Source: an uncultured Pseudorhodobacter sp. (GTDB lineage Bacteria > Pseudomonadota > Alphaproteobacteria > Rhodobacterales > Rhodobacteraceae). Taken from it: DNA of 10,690 nucleotides. The translations under genes were made by a program, and so were the position numbers. Below are positions 1 to 6,676 of the stretch, in pieces (position 1 is the first letter of the stretch; each line of letters starts with the position of its first letter). The stretch lies in assembly GCA_937910975.1 (NCBI GenBank), contig CALEMZ010000088.1, positions 1-10,690 of the forward strand. Reading direction: 5' to 3'. A model generated the notes under the pieces. The model saw only the letters and a list, made by a program, of their open reading frames with translations. It was not told the DNA's origin and searched no databases.

Positions 1-682
1 CCGCACCCCGATCTCAGCCAAGCTTGTGGCCAATATGATGGTCGAGGCCGGCATTGAACGAATTCTGACGATGGACCTGCACGCAGCCCAAATTCAGGGC
101 TTTTTCGATATTCCGGTGGATAACCTTTATGCCTCACCGATCTTCGCACTCGATATCATGGCCCAATTCAAAGGCTCTATGTCTGATATGATGGTCGTCT
201 CCCCAGATGTTGGCGGCGTGGCCCGCGCGCGGGAATTGGCCAAACGCATTGGCGCGCCTCTGTCCATCGTTGATAAGCGCCGCGAGAAAGCGGGCGAAAT
301 CGCTGAAATGACCGTGATCGGAGATGTTTCAGGCAAGAAATGTATCATCGTGGACGATATCTGCGATACGGCCGGCACGCTATGCAAAGCGGCAGAAGTG
401 CTGATCGAGAACGGCGCGACCGAAGTTCACGCCTATATCACCCACGGTGTGCTGTCTGGCCCCGCGGTTGAGCGAGTGACCAAATCGGTGATGAAATCAC
501 TTGTCATCACTGACAGCATCGAGGCTTCGGATACGGTGAAAAACTGCCCCAATATCCGTATCGTGCCCACCGCGCCTTTGTTTGCACAAGCGATCCTGAA
601 TATCTGGAACGGCACCTCCGTTTCATCCCTGTTTGAGACGGAAACACTCAGCCCCATTTACGAAGGCATGTATCGCGGCTAA
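1..682 (+). CDS. prs: Ribose-phosphate pyrophosphokinase (PRPP synthetase), 5'-truncated by window edge
   Basis: This enzyme transfers pyrophosphate from ATP to ribose 5-phosphate to make PRPP, the precursor of purine, pyrimidine, histidine, tryptophan and NAD synthesis. It is cytosolic. The reading frame is open from base 2 and ends with TAA at 680-682, giving 226 visible residues. Class I family members run to about 315-340 residues, so roughly the first 110 are outside the window. Visible motifs are the family signature DLHAAQIQGFF (fragment residues 25-35), VVSPDVGGVARA (65-76), the catalytic-loop region VDKRREKAGE (90-99) and the PRPP-binding loop VDDICDTAGT (117-126). Compared with the B. 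subtilis and E. coli enzymes, about 15 extra residues follow the SVSSLF segment and end in IYEGMYRG; I take this as a lineage-typical tail. The first ATG in view (26) is internal, because strongly family-like sequence (RTPISAKLVAN) precedes it. The gene converges on the lectin gene. Confidence 0.97.
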   Translation, partial: RTPISAKLVANMMVEAGIERILTMDLHAAQIQGFFDIPVDNLYASPIFALDIMAQFKGSMSDMMVVSPDVGGVARARELAKRIGAPLSIVDKRREKAGEIAEMTVIGDVSGKKCIIVDDICDTAGTLCKAAEVLIENGATEVHAYITHGVLSGPAVERVTKSVMKSLVITDSIEASDTVKNCPNIRIVPTAPLFAQAILNIWNGTSVSSLFETETLSPIYEGMYRG

Positions 683-706
683 ACGCGCAGCATAAGGTTA
701 GGGGCC

Positions 707-767
707 TTAACGCGCTTCGGGTAAATGTTGATCTGTCCTGTTTCAACGCAAGCCCGAAACGCCTTAA
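707..767. terminator. Possible hairpin between convergent prs and lectin gene
   Basis: A 15-base imperfect inverted repeat (707-721 against 753-767, 13 of 15 positions matching) flanks a 31-base loop. The loop contains a second nested stem, GTTGA (727-731) against TCAAC (742-746). One of the two mismatches becomes a G-U pair when transcribed from the - strand. The right arm overlaps the lectin gene's stop codon. Its place between two convergent stop codons suggests a shared terminator, but there is no clear U-tract on either side, so this is a weak call. Confidence 0.3.
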
Positions 768-1114
768 TACAGATCCCAGTCATCCTCATCCTTGAGTTGA
801 CCAATAGCCAGCCAATCGGCCCGAATGCGCGCCACCCGCGTGTCGCCCCATGTCTTGAACACAAGGTGAAATCCTTCGCTGGTGATCTCTTCGCTGGAAA
901 TATCCGCGCGGGAGTTGGTCTTTTGATCCATGTCCCACATCGACATCGACACCATGACCACAGGCACGCTCGCAAATTTCTCCTGAAACGTCACGATATG
1001 CCGACTCTCGCGCGCGCCATGCCCCGTCCACATCACGCCGTCATCAGCAAAATCCGAAAACAGCACACGAGAGCCTTGCTGGATGCCCATCGTGTGTGAA
1101 GTAAATCGTCTCAT
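764..1114 (-). CDS. H-type lectin-domain protein, 116 aa
   Basis: This small protein appears to consist of one H-type lectin domain, the beta-sandwich fold of snail agglutinins and of the discoidin C-terminal domain, which binds carbohydrate in characterised eukaryotic members. The function of the bacterial version is not known to me. Family-like features are the VTFQEKFASVPVVMVSMSMWDMD segment (about residues 41-63), R69 within SRADI, and the terminal strands around KTWGDTRVARIRADWLAIG (residues 87-105, with W89 and W101). The tail LKDEDDWDLY is strongly acidic. No signal peptide or membrane segment is visible, so a cytosolic location is inferred. I chose ATG at 1114 because an AGGA ribosome-binding site (1124-1127) lies 9 bases upstream; a TTG at 1159 would add 15 unsupported residues. 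The gene lies downstream of atpC in the same orientation but beyond the operon terminator, so it probably has its own promoter or depends on read-through. Confidence 0.8.
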   Translation of the reverse strand: MRRFTSHTMGIQQGSRVLFSDFADDGVMWTGHGARESRHIVTFQEKFASVPVVMVSMSMWDMDQKTNSRADISSEEITSEGFHLVFKTWGDTRVARIRADWLAIGQLKDEDDWDLY

Positions 1115-1273
1115 TGCCAATAATCCTGTTTCAACATGGTCTATGTCGCCTCGAATCAAGCGGGGACTAAAAACTGCCTAATCCCATTCCGATGCCTGAT
1201 GCTTGCAATAGAAGCAACGAACCTAGGTGGATAGCGCCAAAAAACGGCAATATTAGGAACACCTGCCAGAAAC

Positions 1274-1307
1274 AACAAAGGCCCCGAAGGTTATCGGGGC
1301 CTTTGTT
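1274..1307 (-). terminator. Intrinsic terminator of the F1 ATP synthase operon
   Basis: A perfect 14-bp stem (1274-1287 pairing with 1294-1307) has a GC-rich core, GGCCCCGA/TCGGGGCC, and a 6-base loop. It lies 63 bases beyond the atpC stop. In the - strand transcript the stem ends in U-rich sequence (TTTGTTGTTT), as expected of a rho-independent terminator. The flanks are also A/T-rich on the other side, so it could stop transcription in both directions, but no + strand gene runs into it. Confidence 0.85.
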
Positions 1308-1340
1308 TATGCACATAAAGCGGCCTTAGAGCATCCGGAA

Positions 1341-1355
1341 ATCTGCACCGCAGAT
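1341..1355 (-). other. Small hairpin 15 bases after the atpC stop
   Basis: The inverted repeat ATCTGC/GCAGAT encloses a 3-base loop immediately downstream of atpC and before the main terminator. There is no proper U-tract on the - strand. It might stabilise the operon's 3' end or act as an accessory stem, but six base pairs can arise by chance. Confidence 0.3.
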
Positions 1356-1370
1356 AATCAGGGTTTTTCT

Positions 1371-1769
1371 TTAATGCGCTTCATGGTGGCGCAGAACCAT
1401 CATGTCTTGCACCAGTTTCTCAGCAGCATCCTTGTCTTCGGGCAGCGCCATGTCGGCCAGCGAGCGGGCTTGATCAATCATCTGGTCGAGCATCGTGCCA
1501 GACAGATCATCCACCGCAACGGCCTGCTCCGCCAGAACCGAAACGCCTGCCGCAGTAATTTCGGCAAAACCGCCGGTCACAGCGAAAGCCAAGGTCTTGT
1601 CAGCGCCAATCGCTTTTAAAATACCCGGACGCAGCGTGGTGATGGTGGGGGCATGCCCCTCCATCGCCGTCATATCGCCATCAGCGCCCGGAATCTGCAC
1701 CTCAACCGCCTGAAAGGAGGCTAGCCGCTTTTCCGGTGACACCAGGTCAAATTGCAAAGTCGCGGCCAT
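1371..1769 (-). CDS. atpC: F1F0 ATP synthase subunit epsilon, 132 aa
   Basis: Epsilon is part of the central stalk. It binds the foot of gamma, links it to the c-ring and can inhibit ATP hydrolysis in many bacteria. The N-terminal beta-sandwich is recognisable: LQFDLVSPEKRL (residues 5-16), VQIPGADGDMTAMEGHAPTITTLRPG (about 24-49), and FAVTGGFAEITAAGVSVLAEQA (about 62-83). The C-terminal helical part is short (about residues 90-132) and ends in LRHHEAH. At 132 residues it is close to the usual 130-140. In related alphaproteobacteria such as Paracoccus, hydrolysis is inhibited mainly by a separate zeta protein, which is not encoded in this window. The ATG at 1769 lies 9 bases after the atpD stop, and that gap supplies a G-rich ribosome-binding site (GGGGG). 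It is the last gene of the operon, followed by the terminator at 1274-1307. Confidence 0.97.
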   Translation of the reverse strand: MAATLQFDLVSPEKRLASFQAVEVQIPGADGDMTAMEGHAPTITTLRPGILKAIGADKTLAFAVTGGFAEITAAGVSVLAEQAVAVDDLSGTMLDQMIDQARSLADMALPEDKDAAEKLVQDMMVLRHHEAH

Positions 1770-1778
1770 GTTGCCCCC

Positions 1779-3212
1779 TTATGCCGCTGCCGCAGCGAGA
1801 CGCTGGGCTTTGGCGATCACGTCATCGATGTCGCCAACCATATAGAAGGCAGCTTCCGGCAGGTGGTCATATTCACCAGCAACCACAGCTTTGAACGAAG
1901 CGATGGTCTTTTCCAGCGACACCTGAACGCCGTCGGACCCGGTGAACACCTTCGCCACGTCGAATGGCTGGCTCAGGAAACGCTCGATCTTGCGCGCACG
2001 GGCCACGGCCACTTTGTCGTCTTCCGACAATTCGTCCATGCCCAAAATCGCGATGATATCTTGCAGCGACTTGTAGCGCTGAAGGATCCGCTGAACGCTT
2101 GTTGCCACACCGTAATGCTCTTCGCCGATGATCAGCGGGTCGAGCAGGCGCGAGGTGGAACCCAGCGGGTCCACAGCCGGGTAAATCCCTTTTTCCGAGA
2201 TCGAGCGGTCCAGAACGGTGGTTGCGTCAAGGTGCGCAAACGAGGTTGCTGGTGCCGGGTCGGTAAGGTCATCGGCGGGAACGTACACGGCCTGCACCGA
2301 GGTGATGGAGCCCGATTTGGTCGAGGTGATGCGCTCTTGCATAGCGCCCATGTCGGTTGCCAGCGTCGGCTGATAACCCACAGCGGACGGGATACGGCCC
2401 AGCAACGCCGACACTTCCGAACCCGCTTGGGTAAAGCGGAAGATATTGTCCACAAAGAACAAAACGTCCGATCCGGTTTCATCGCGGAACTGTTCGGCCA
2501 GGGTCAGACCCGACAGAGCAACCCGCATACGCGCACCCGGAGGTTCGTTCATCTGGCCGTAAACCAGTGCAATTTTCGACTTCTCAGGCTCATCGAGGTT
2601 GATAACACCGGATTCGATCATCTCGTGGTAAAGGTCGTTGCCCTCACGGGTCCGCTCACCCACACCAGCGAACACGGACACGCCCGAGTGCACTTTTGCG
2701 ATGTTGTTGATCAATTCCATGATCAAAACGGTCTTGCCCACGCCCGCACCGCCGAACAGACCAATTTTGCCACCCTTGGTATAGGGGGCCAGCAGGTCGA
2801 TAACCTTGATCCCGGTCACGAGAATTTCGGTTTCGGTGGACTGATCGGCAAAGCTCGGTGCTTCGCCATGGATCGAACGGGTCGATTTCGTCGAAACCGG
2901 GCCTCTTTCGTCAATCGGGTCGCCGGTCACGTTCATGATGCGGCCCAGCGTGGCCATGCCAACCGGAACCGAGATCGGCGCGCCGGTGTCAGACACCGCT
3001 TCGCCACGAACCAGACCTTCGGTCGCATCCATCGCAATGGTCCGCACGGTGCTTTCGCCAAGGTGCTGCGCCACTTCGAGGATCAGCTTCTTGCCATTGT
3101 TGGTTGTCTCAAGTGCGTTCAGAATGGCCGGAAGGTCACCCTCGAACTGCACGTCCACGACAGCGCCGATCACCTGTGTGATCTTGCCAGCTGCTTTTGG
3201 TGCTTTCGCCAT
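1779..3212 (-). CDS. atpD: F1F0 ATP synthase subunit beta, 477 aa
   Basis: Beta is the catalytic subunit of the F1 head and makes or hydrolyses ATP at the alpha/beta interfaces in response to gamma rotation. All key motifs are intact: Walker A GGAGVGKT (residues 154-161), the GERTREGND segment with the catalytic glutamate at E186 and R187, Walker B LFFVDN (251-256), the family signature PAVDPLGSTS (345-354), and the DELSEDD lever loop (393-399) that contacts gamma. Length matches the family (about 460-480), with a short Ala/Lys-rich N-terminal extension (MAKAPKAAGK) and an alanine-rich C-terminus. The ATG at 3212 follows a GGAGA ribosome-binding site 6 bases upstream, inside the 21-base gap after atpG. 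It should be expressed at three copies per complex, like alpha. Confidence 0.99.
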   Translation of the reverse strand: MAKAPKAAGKITQVIGAVVDVQFEGDLPAILNALETTNNGKKLILEVAQHLGESTVRTIAMDATEGLVRGEAVSDTGAPISVPVGMATLGRIMNVTGDPIDERGPVSTKSTRSIHGEAPSFADQSTETEILVTGIKVIDLLAPYTKGGKIGLFGGAGVGKTVLIMELINNIAKVHSGVSVFAGVGERTREGNDLYHEMIESGVINLDEPEKSKIALVYGQMNEPPGARMRVALSGLTLAEQFRDETGSDVLFFVDNIFRFTQAGSEVSALLGRIPSAVGYQPTLATDMGAMQERITSTKSGSITSVQAVYVPADDLTDPAPATSFAHLDATTVLDRSISEKGIYPAVDPLGSTSRLLDPLIIGEEHYGVATSVQRILQRYKSLQDIIAILGMDELSEDDKVAVARARKIERFLSQPFDVAKVFTGSDGVQVSLEKTIASFKAVVAGEYDHLPEAAFYMVGDIDDVIAKAQRLAAAAA

Positions 3213-3233
3213 ATCAAGTCTCCGTTAAGCGGG

Positions 3234-4106
3234 TCAGAGCGCCTCAGCGCCCGAGATGATTTCGATAAGTTCATTGGTGATCGCAGCCTGACGCGAACGG
3301 TTGTAGATCGTCGTCAGCTTGTCGATCATTTCGCCAGCATTGCGCGTGGCGTTGTCCATCGCACTCATCCGGGCACCCTGTTCCGAGGCCCCGTTTTCAA
3401 GCAAAGCGGTGAAGACTTGCGTCGCCACACCGCGCGGCAAAAGATCGACGAGAACGCCTTCTTCCGACGGCTCGTAATCGTACAATGCAACCGCATCGCC
3501 AGCGTCAGCCTCGAATTTCGCGGGGATAACCTGCTGTGCAGTCGGGATCTGGCTGATCACGGATTGGAAGCGGTTGAAGAACAGCGTCGCCACGTCAAAC
3601 TCGCCCGCATCAAAGCGCGCCAGAATATCCTTGGAAATCGTCTGCGCATGGACATAGCCCACCCGCTTCACATCCGACAGGTCAACGTGACCAACGAAAT
3701 GCGCCGACAGATCGCGCTTCAACTGCTCACGGCCCTTCTTGCCAACGGTCAAAATCTTGACCGTCTTGCCCTGCGCCAACAGCTCGTTCGCCTTGACGCG
3801 CGCAAGGCGCACGATGGTCGAGTTGAAACCGCCGCACAGCCCGCGTTCCGCCGTCATGACAACCAGCAAATGCACCTTATCCGCGCCCGTCCCGGCCAAA
3901 AGCCGGGGCGCGCTGGCCGAGGTACCGACAGAGGCCGAAAGCCCCGCCATCACTGCATTCATGCGTTCGGCATAGGGCCGCCCGGCTTCCGCAGCTTCTT
4001 GTGCACGGCGAAGCTTCGCCGCGGCGACCATCTGCATGGCCTTCGTGATCTTCCGCGTGTTTTTAACGCTTTGGATCCGGTTTTTTAGGTCCTTAAGGCT
4101 CGGCAT
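3234..4106 (-). CDS. atpG: F1F0 ATP synthase subunit gamma, 290 aa
   Basis: Gamma is the rotating shaft of F1; its long N- and C-terminal helices form a coiled coil inside the alpha3beta3 ring. The N-terminal helix is typical (SLKDLKNRIQSVKNTRKITK, about residues 3-22, followed by AMQMVAAAKLRRAQ). The C-terminus carries the family signature ITNELIEIISGAEAL (276-290). The central Rossmann-like domain includes TAERGLCGGFNS (about residues 84-95). Length is normal for the family (about 285-295). ATG at 4106 lies 11 bases after the atpA TGA, and the gap together with the atpA end provides a GAGAGG ribosome-binding site. No frameshift or insertion was seen. Confidence 0.98.
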   Translation of the reverse strand: MPSLKDLKNRIQSVKNTRKITKAMQMVAAAKLRRAQEAAEAGRPYAERMNAVMAGLSASVGTSASAPRLLAGTGADKVHLLVVMTAERGLCGGFNSTIVRLARVKANELLAQGKTVKILTVGKKGREQLKRDLSAHFVGHVDLSDVKRVGYVHAQTISKDILARFDAGEFDVATLFFNRFQSVISQIPTAQQVIPAKFEADAGDAVALYDYEPSEEGVLVDLLPRGVATQVFTALLENGASEQGARMSAMDNATRNAGEMIDKLTTIYNRSRQAAITNELIEIISGAEAL

Positions 4107-4117
4107 TTACCTACCTC

Positions 4118-5656
4118 TCAGGCGAAATCTTTTGCGTATGCGTTCAGCGCGGCCTTGATCTTGTCTTCAAGTTCGCCCTTCACCTTGCGATCATTGTCGG
4201 TGATATCGGCCAACAGATCGGCATGGTTCGTCCGCAAATGCTTGAGTAGACCCGCCTCGTAACGGCTCACATCCTTTACAGCCACTTTATCAAGGTAGCC
4301 CTTGGTGCCTGCAAAGATCACGCAAACGATTTCCGCATTGGTGAGCGGCGCGTATTGCGGCTGCTTCATCAACTCGGTCAGGCGCGCGCCACGGTTCAAC
4401 AGTGCCTGGGTCGAAGCGTCAAGATCGGAACCAAACTGCGCAAAGGCCGCCATTTCGCGGTACTGCGCCAGTTCCAGCTTCACTGGGCCGGCAACTGATT
4501 TCATCGCATCAGTCTGCGCCGACGAACCAACGCGCGACACCGACAGGCCGGTGTTCACGGCCGGGCGGATGCCCTGATAGAAAAGTTCGGTTTCAAGGAA
4601 GATCTGGCCATCGGTGATCGAAATCACGTTGGTCGGAATAAACGCCGAAACGTCGCCGCCCTGGGTCTCAATGATCGGAAGTGCTGTCAGCGAGCCCGAA
4701 CCATGATCGGCGTTCAGCTTGGCCGAACGCTCCAACAGGCGCGAGTGCAGATAGAAAACGTCGCCCGGATAGGCTTCGCGGCCCGGCGGGCGGCGCAGCA
4801 ACAGCGACATCTGACGATAAGACACAGCCTGCTTGGACAGATCATCATAGATGATCAGCGCATGGCGGCCATTGTCGCGGAAATGTTCAGCGATGGACGT
4901 CGCGGCATAGGGTGCCAGAAACTGCATCGGTGCCGGGTCGGAAGCGGTCGCGGCCACAACGATGGTATAGGCGATCGCGCCGGATTCTTCGAGCTTTTTC
5001 ACCAACTGCGCCACGGTCGAACGCTTTTGCCCGATCGCCACATAGATGCAGTACAGCTTCTTGCCTTCGTCGTCGCCCGCAGCCTTGTTATAGGATGCCT
5101 GGTTCAGAATGGTGTCGAGCGCAATCGCGGTCTTGCCAGTCTGACGGTCGCCAATGATCAATTCGCGCTGGCCACGGCCAATCGGGATCATCGCATCCAC
5201 CGACTTCAGGCCGGTTGCCATCGGCTCATGCACCGATTGGCGCGGAATGATGCCGGGGGCTTTTACGTCTGCAACGGAGCGCTTCTTGGTCTTGAGCGGG
5301 CCCTTGCCGTCAATCGGATTGCCAAGGCCGTCCACGACGCGGCCCAAAAGCTCGTCGCCAACCGGAACGTCCACGATGGACTTGGTGCGCTTGACCGTGT
5401 CGCCTTCTTTGATCGAGCGGTCGTCGCCGAAGATAACGATACCGACGTTATCAACTTCGAGGTTCAACGCCATGCCGCGAATTCCGCCAGGGAACTCGAC
5501 CATCTCACCGGCCTGAACCTTGTCCAGCCCATGTACGCGGGCGATACCATCCCCGACACTCAGAACCCGGCCGACTTCGGCTACTTCGGCGTCTTGGCCG
5601 AAGTTTTTGATCTGGTCCTTGAGGATCGCAGAAATTTCAGCTGCTTGGATACCCAT
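4118..5656 (-). CDS. atpA: F1F0 ATP synthase subunit alpha, 512 aa
   Basis: Alpha forms the F1 hexamer with beta and carries the non-catalytic nucleotide sites. Motifs seen are Walker A GDRQTGKT (residues 169-176), Walker B ALIIYDD (266-272) and the family signature PAVNTGLSVSRVGSSA (365-380), in which R375 is the conserved arginine that reaches into the beta catalytic site. The N-terminal segment MGIQAAEISAILKDQIKNF is the usual helix that contacts delta. At 512 residues it has standard length. Its ATG (5654-5656) directly abuts the atpH stop (TAAATG, no spacer), and the ribosome-binding site AGAGG lies inside the atpH 3' end 8 bases upstream. Translation of the two genes is therefore probably coupled. 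Confidence 0.99.
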   Translation of the reverse strand: MGIQAAEISAILKDQIKNFGQDAEVAEVGRVLSVGDGIARVHGLDKVQAGEMVEFPGGIRGMALNLEVDNVGIVIFGDDRSIKEGDTVKRTKSIVDVPVGDELLGRVVDGLGNPIDGKGPLKTKKRSVADVKAPGIIPRQSVHEPMATGLKSVDAMIPIGRGQRELIIGDRQTGKTAIALDTILNQASYNKAAGDDEGKKLYCIYVAIGQKRSTVAQLVKKLEESGAIAYTIVVAATASDPAPMQFLAPYAATSIAEHFRDNGRHALIIYDDLSKQAVSYRQMSLLLRRPPGREAYPGDVFYLHSRLLERSAKLNADHGSGSLTALPIIETQGGDVSAFIPTNVISITDGQIFLETELFYQGIRPAVNTGLSVSRVGSSAQTDAMKSVAGPVKLELAQYREMAAFAQFGSDLDASTQALLNRGARLTELMKQPQYAPLTNAEIVCVIFAGTKGYLDKVAVKDVSRYEAGLLKHLRTNHADLLADITDNDRKVKGELEDKIKAALNAYAKDFA

Positions 5657-6217
5657 TTATCCGACCTCTTTCATTGCATTCTGGAGTGCCGCGAGCTTGG
5701 CCTTGATCGATGTATCGATCATGGTCGAGCCCAGCTTGACGACAAGACCGCCGATGAGGGATTCATCGACAGCGGTTTTCAGTTTCACGTCTTTACCGAC
5801 ACGCGCTTTCAGCGTCGCGGCGAGTTCTTTGGCCTGTGCGGCGCTCAGCTTGACGGCAGAGGTCACCTCGGCGGTCACCTCGCCCTTTTCCGCGCTGATC
5901 ATCTCTTGCACAGTTCTGGTCAGATGCGGCAGCACGAACAGACGGCGCTTGGAGGCCATCAATGCCAATGTGTTGGCGCTCAGGGCCGAAAGCCCCATTT
6001 TCACGGCGATTGCGGCAACGGCCTTGGCCTGATCTTCGCGGCTGTAAACCGGCGAGGAAATCAAGGCTTTCAGGTCGGCAGAGCTGTTCAAAGCCGCGTC
6101 CAGGGCGTCAATGTCGCCCTCCAGAGCTTTGAGGCCTTTGCTTTCCTTCGCCAGCTCAAACAGAGCAGTGGCGTAGCGTGCAGCAATGCCGGAGGAGATC
6201 GAAGCTGATTCTGACAC
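5657..6217 (-). CDS. atpH: F1F0 ATP synthase subunit delta, 186 aa, GTG start
   Basis: Delta (the OSCP equivalent) sits on top of F1 and connects it to the peripheral stalk made by the F0 b subunits. The N-terminus (SESASISSGIAARYATALF) and the C-terminal half (VDESLIGGLVVKLGSTMIDTSIKAKL) match the OSCP/delta family, and 186 residues is normal. I chose GTG at 6217 because family similarity begins right there and a GGAAGGGA ribosome-binding site lies at 6222-6229. The frame stays open upstream to an ATG at about 6400, but those 61 residues look like translated promoter DNA. An out-of-frame ATG sits 5 bases before the GTG (ATGACGTG), overlapping the ribosome-binding site. It is the first gene of the operon, and its stop abuts the atpA start. 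Confidence 0.95.
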   Translation of the reverse strand: MSESASISSGIAARYATALFELAKESKGLKALEGDIDALDAALNSSADLKALISSPVYSREDQAKAVAAIAVKMGLSALSANTLALMASKRRLFVLPHLTRTVQEMISAEKGEVTAEVTSAVKLSAAQAKELAATLKARVGKDVKLKTAVDESLIGGLVVKLGSTMIDTSIKAKLAALQNAMKEVG

Positions 6218-6312
6218 GTCATCCCTTCCGAAATTAGACCCCTGTATCGCGGCGTGCGGCACAAGGGCATCCTGTGGCGCATACGAGGTGCATGCGTCTG
6301 AATTTTGGGGCG

Positions 6313-6340
6313 GTGTAGCAGAGCCGCATTTCTGCCGCAA
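6313..6340 (-). promoter_or_regulatory. atpH: Candidate promoter of the atp operon
   Basis: On the - strand a TTGCGG -35-like box (6335-6340) is followed, after 16 bases, by a CTACAC -10-like box (6313-6318). This would start transcription about 90 bases before the atpH GTG. An alternative -35, TTGTCG, lies just upstream at 6342-6347, but with an unfavourable spacer. Matches to the sigma-70 consensus are partial, and this is a guess based on position and spacing. Confidence 0.3.
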
Positions 6341-6353
6341 CCGACAAGAAGCG

Positions 6354-6450
6354 GTAAATTTACAGTGAACAGCGCCAACATGTCGCATCTGCCTTGCCAC
6401 GGCGGCACGCGCTTCTTGATCTAACTGTAATTTTTATTGTAAATCATATG
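6354..6450. promoter_or_regulatory. AT-rich patch with repeated TTTACA/TGTAAA words
   Basis: Three related words cluster upstream of the atp operon: TTTACAG (+ strand, 6359-6365, forming part of the palindrome GTAAATTTAC), ATTACAG (- strand, 6425-6431) and TTTACAA (- strand, about 6438-6444). They stand out against GC-rich surroundings. They might bind a regulator or act as an upstream promoter element; no known operator was recognised. Confidence 0.25.
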
Positions 6451-6611
6451 CTTGCCTGCAAGGCCTACGCAAATCCCTCTGACCAAAGGCCAAAGGCCTG
6501 CTTTGCGAATTTCTGACCGTCTCAAGTCGAATCACGGCTAAGTTTCAGCGTGCCTGCGAGGGCAGCAGGTTTGACGCGCAAATTACGTTTGGCAAATGAT
6601 TCCGGCTTCGC

Positions 6612-6638
6612 GCAAGGCCCCCCCCCCCTACGGCCTTG
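6612..6638 (-). other. Hairpin enclosing a run of ten C, downstream of the methyltransferase gene
   Basis: GCAAGGCC (6612-6619) pairs with GGCCTTGC (6631-6638) around a loop made mostly of C (on the - strand, G). The C run spans 6618-6627. It lies about 40-65 bases beyond the methyltransferase stop, where a terminator would be expected, but no U-tract follows on the - strand. It could be an atypical terminator, a slippage-prone tract or a G-rich structure. Confidence 0.45.
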
Positions 6639-6676
6639 CAATCCTACCCGGGGCGAGCAGGCACATATCCAGAAGA

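Larger units (their letters stand above)
6218..6676. other. 459-base intergenic region upstream of atpH
   Basis: No gene is convincing here. The stretch lies downstream of the methyltransferase gene and upstream of atpH, so it must hold the F1 operon promoter. It contains a possible promoter (6313-6340), a palindrome GTAAATTTAC (6354-6363), an AT-rich patch (about 6420-6450) with repeated TTTACA-like words, a direct repeat CAAAGGC/CAAAGGC (6484-6497), and a hairpin around a run of ten C (6612-6638). No tRNA or known small RNA was recognised. Confidence 0.7.

Noticed and set aside
1115..1159. A TTG start at 1159 for the lectin-domain gene
   Set aside because: The ATG at 1114 has an AGGA site at 9 bases; the extra 15 residues are not part of the domain.
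1752..4088. A 778-codon open frame on the + strand opposite atpD and atpG
   Set aside because: It is antisense to two unmistakable genes and follows their codon structure. The protein is rich in His, Arg and Gln with no recognisable domain, as expected of a shadow frame in GC-rich DNA.
4703..6208. A 501-codon open frame on the + strand opposite atpA and atpH
   Set aside because: It is antisense to intact ATP synthase genes and has low-complexity His/Arg/Gly-rich composition without family motifs.
6218..6400. An N-terminal extension of atpH to an upstream ATG (61 extra residues)
   Set aside because: Family similarity begins at the GTG at 6217, a ribosome-binding site precedes that GTG, and the extra residues have the look of translated promoter DNA.
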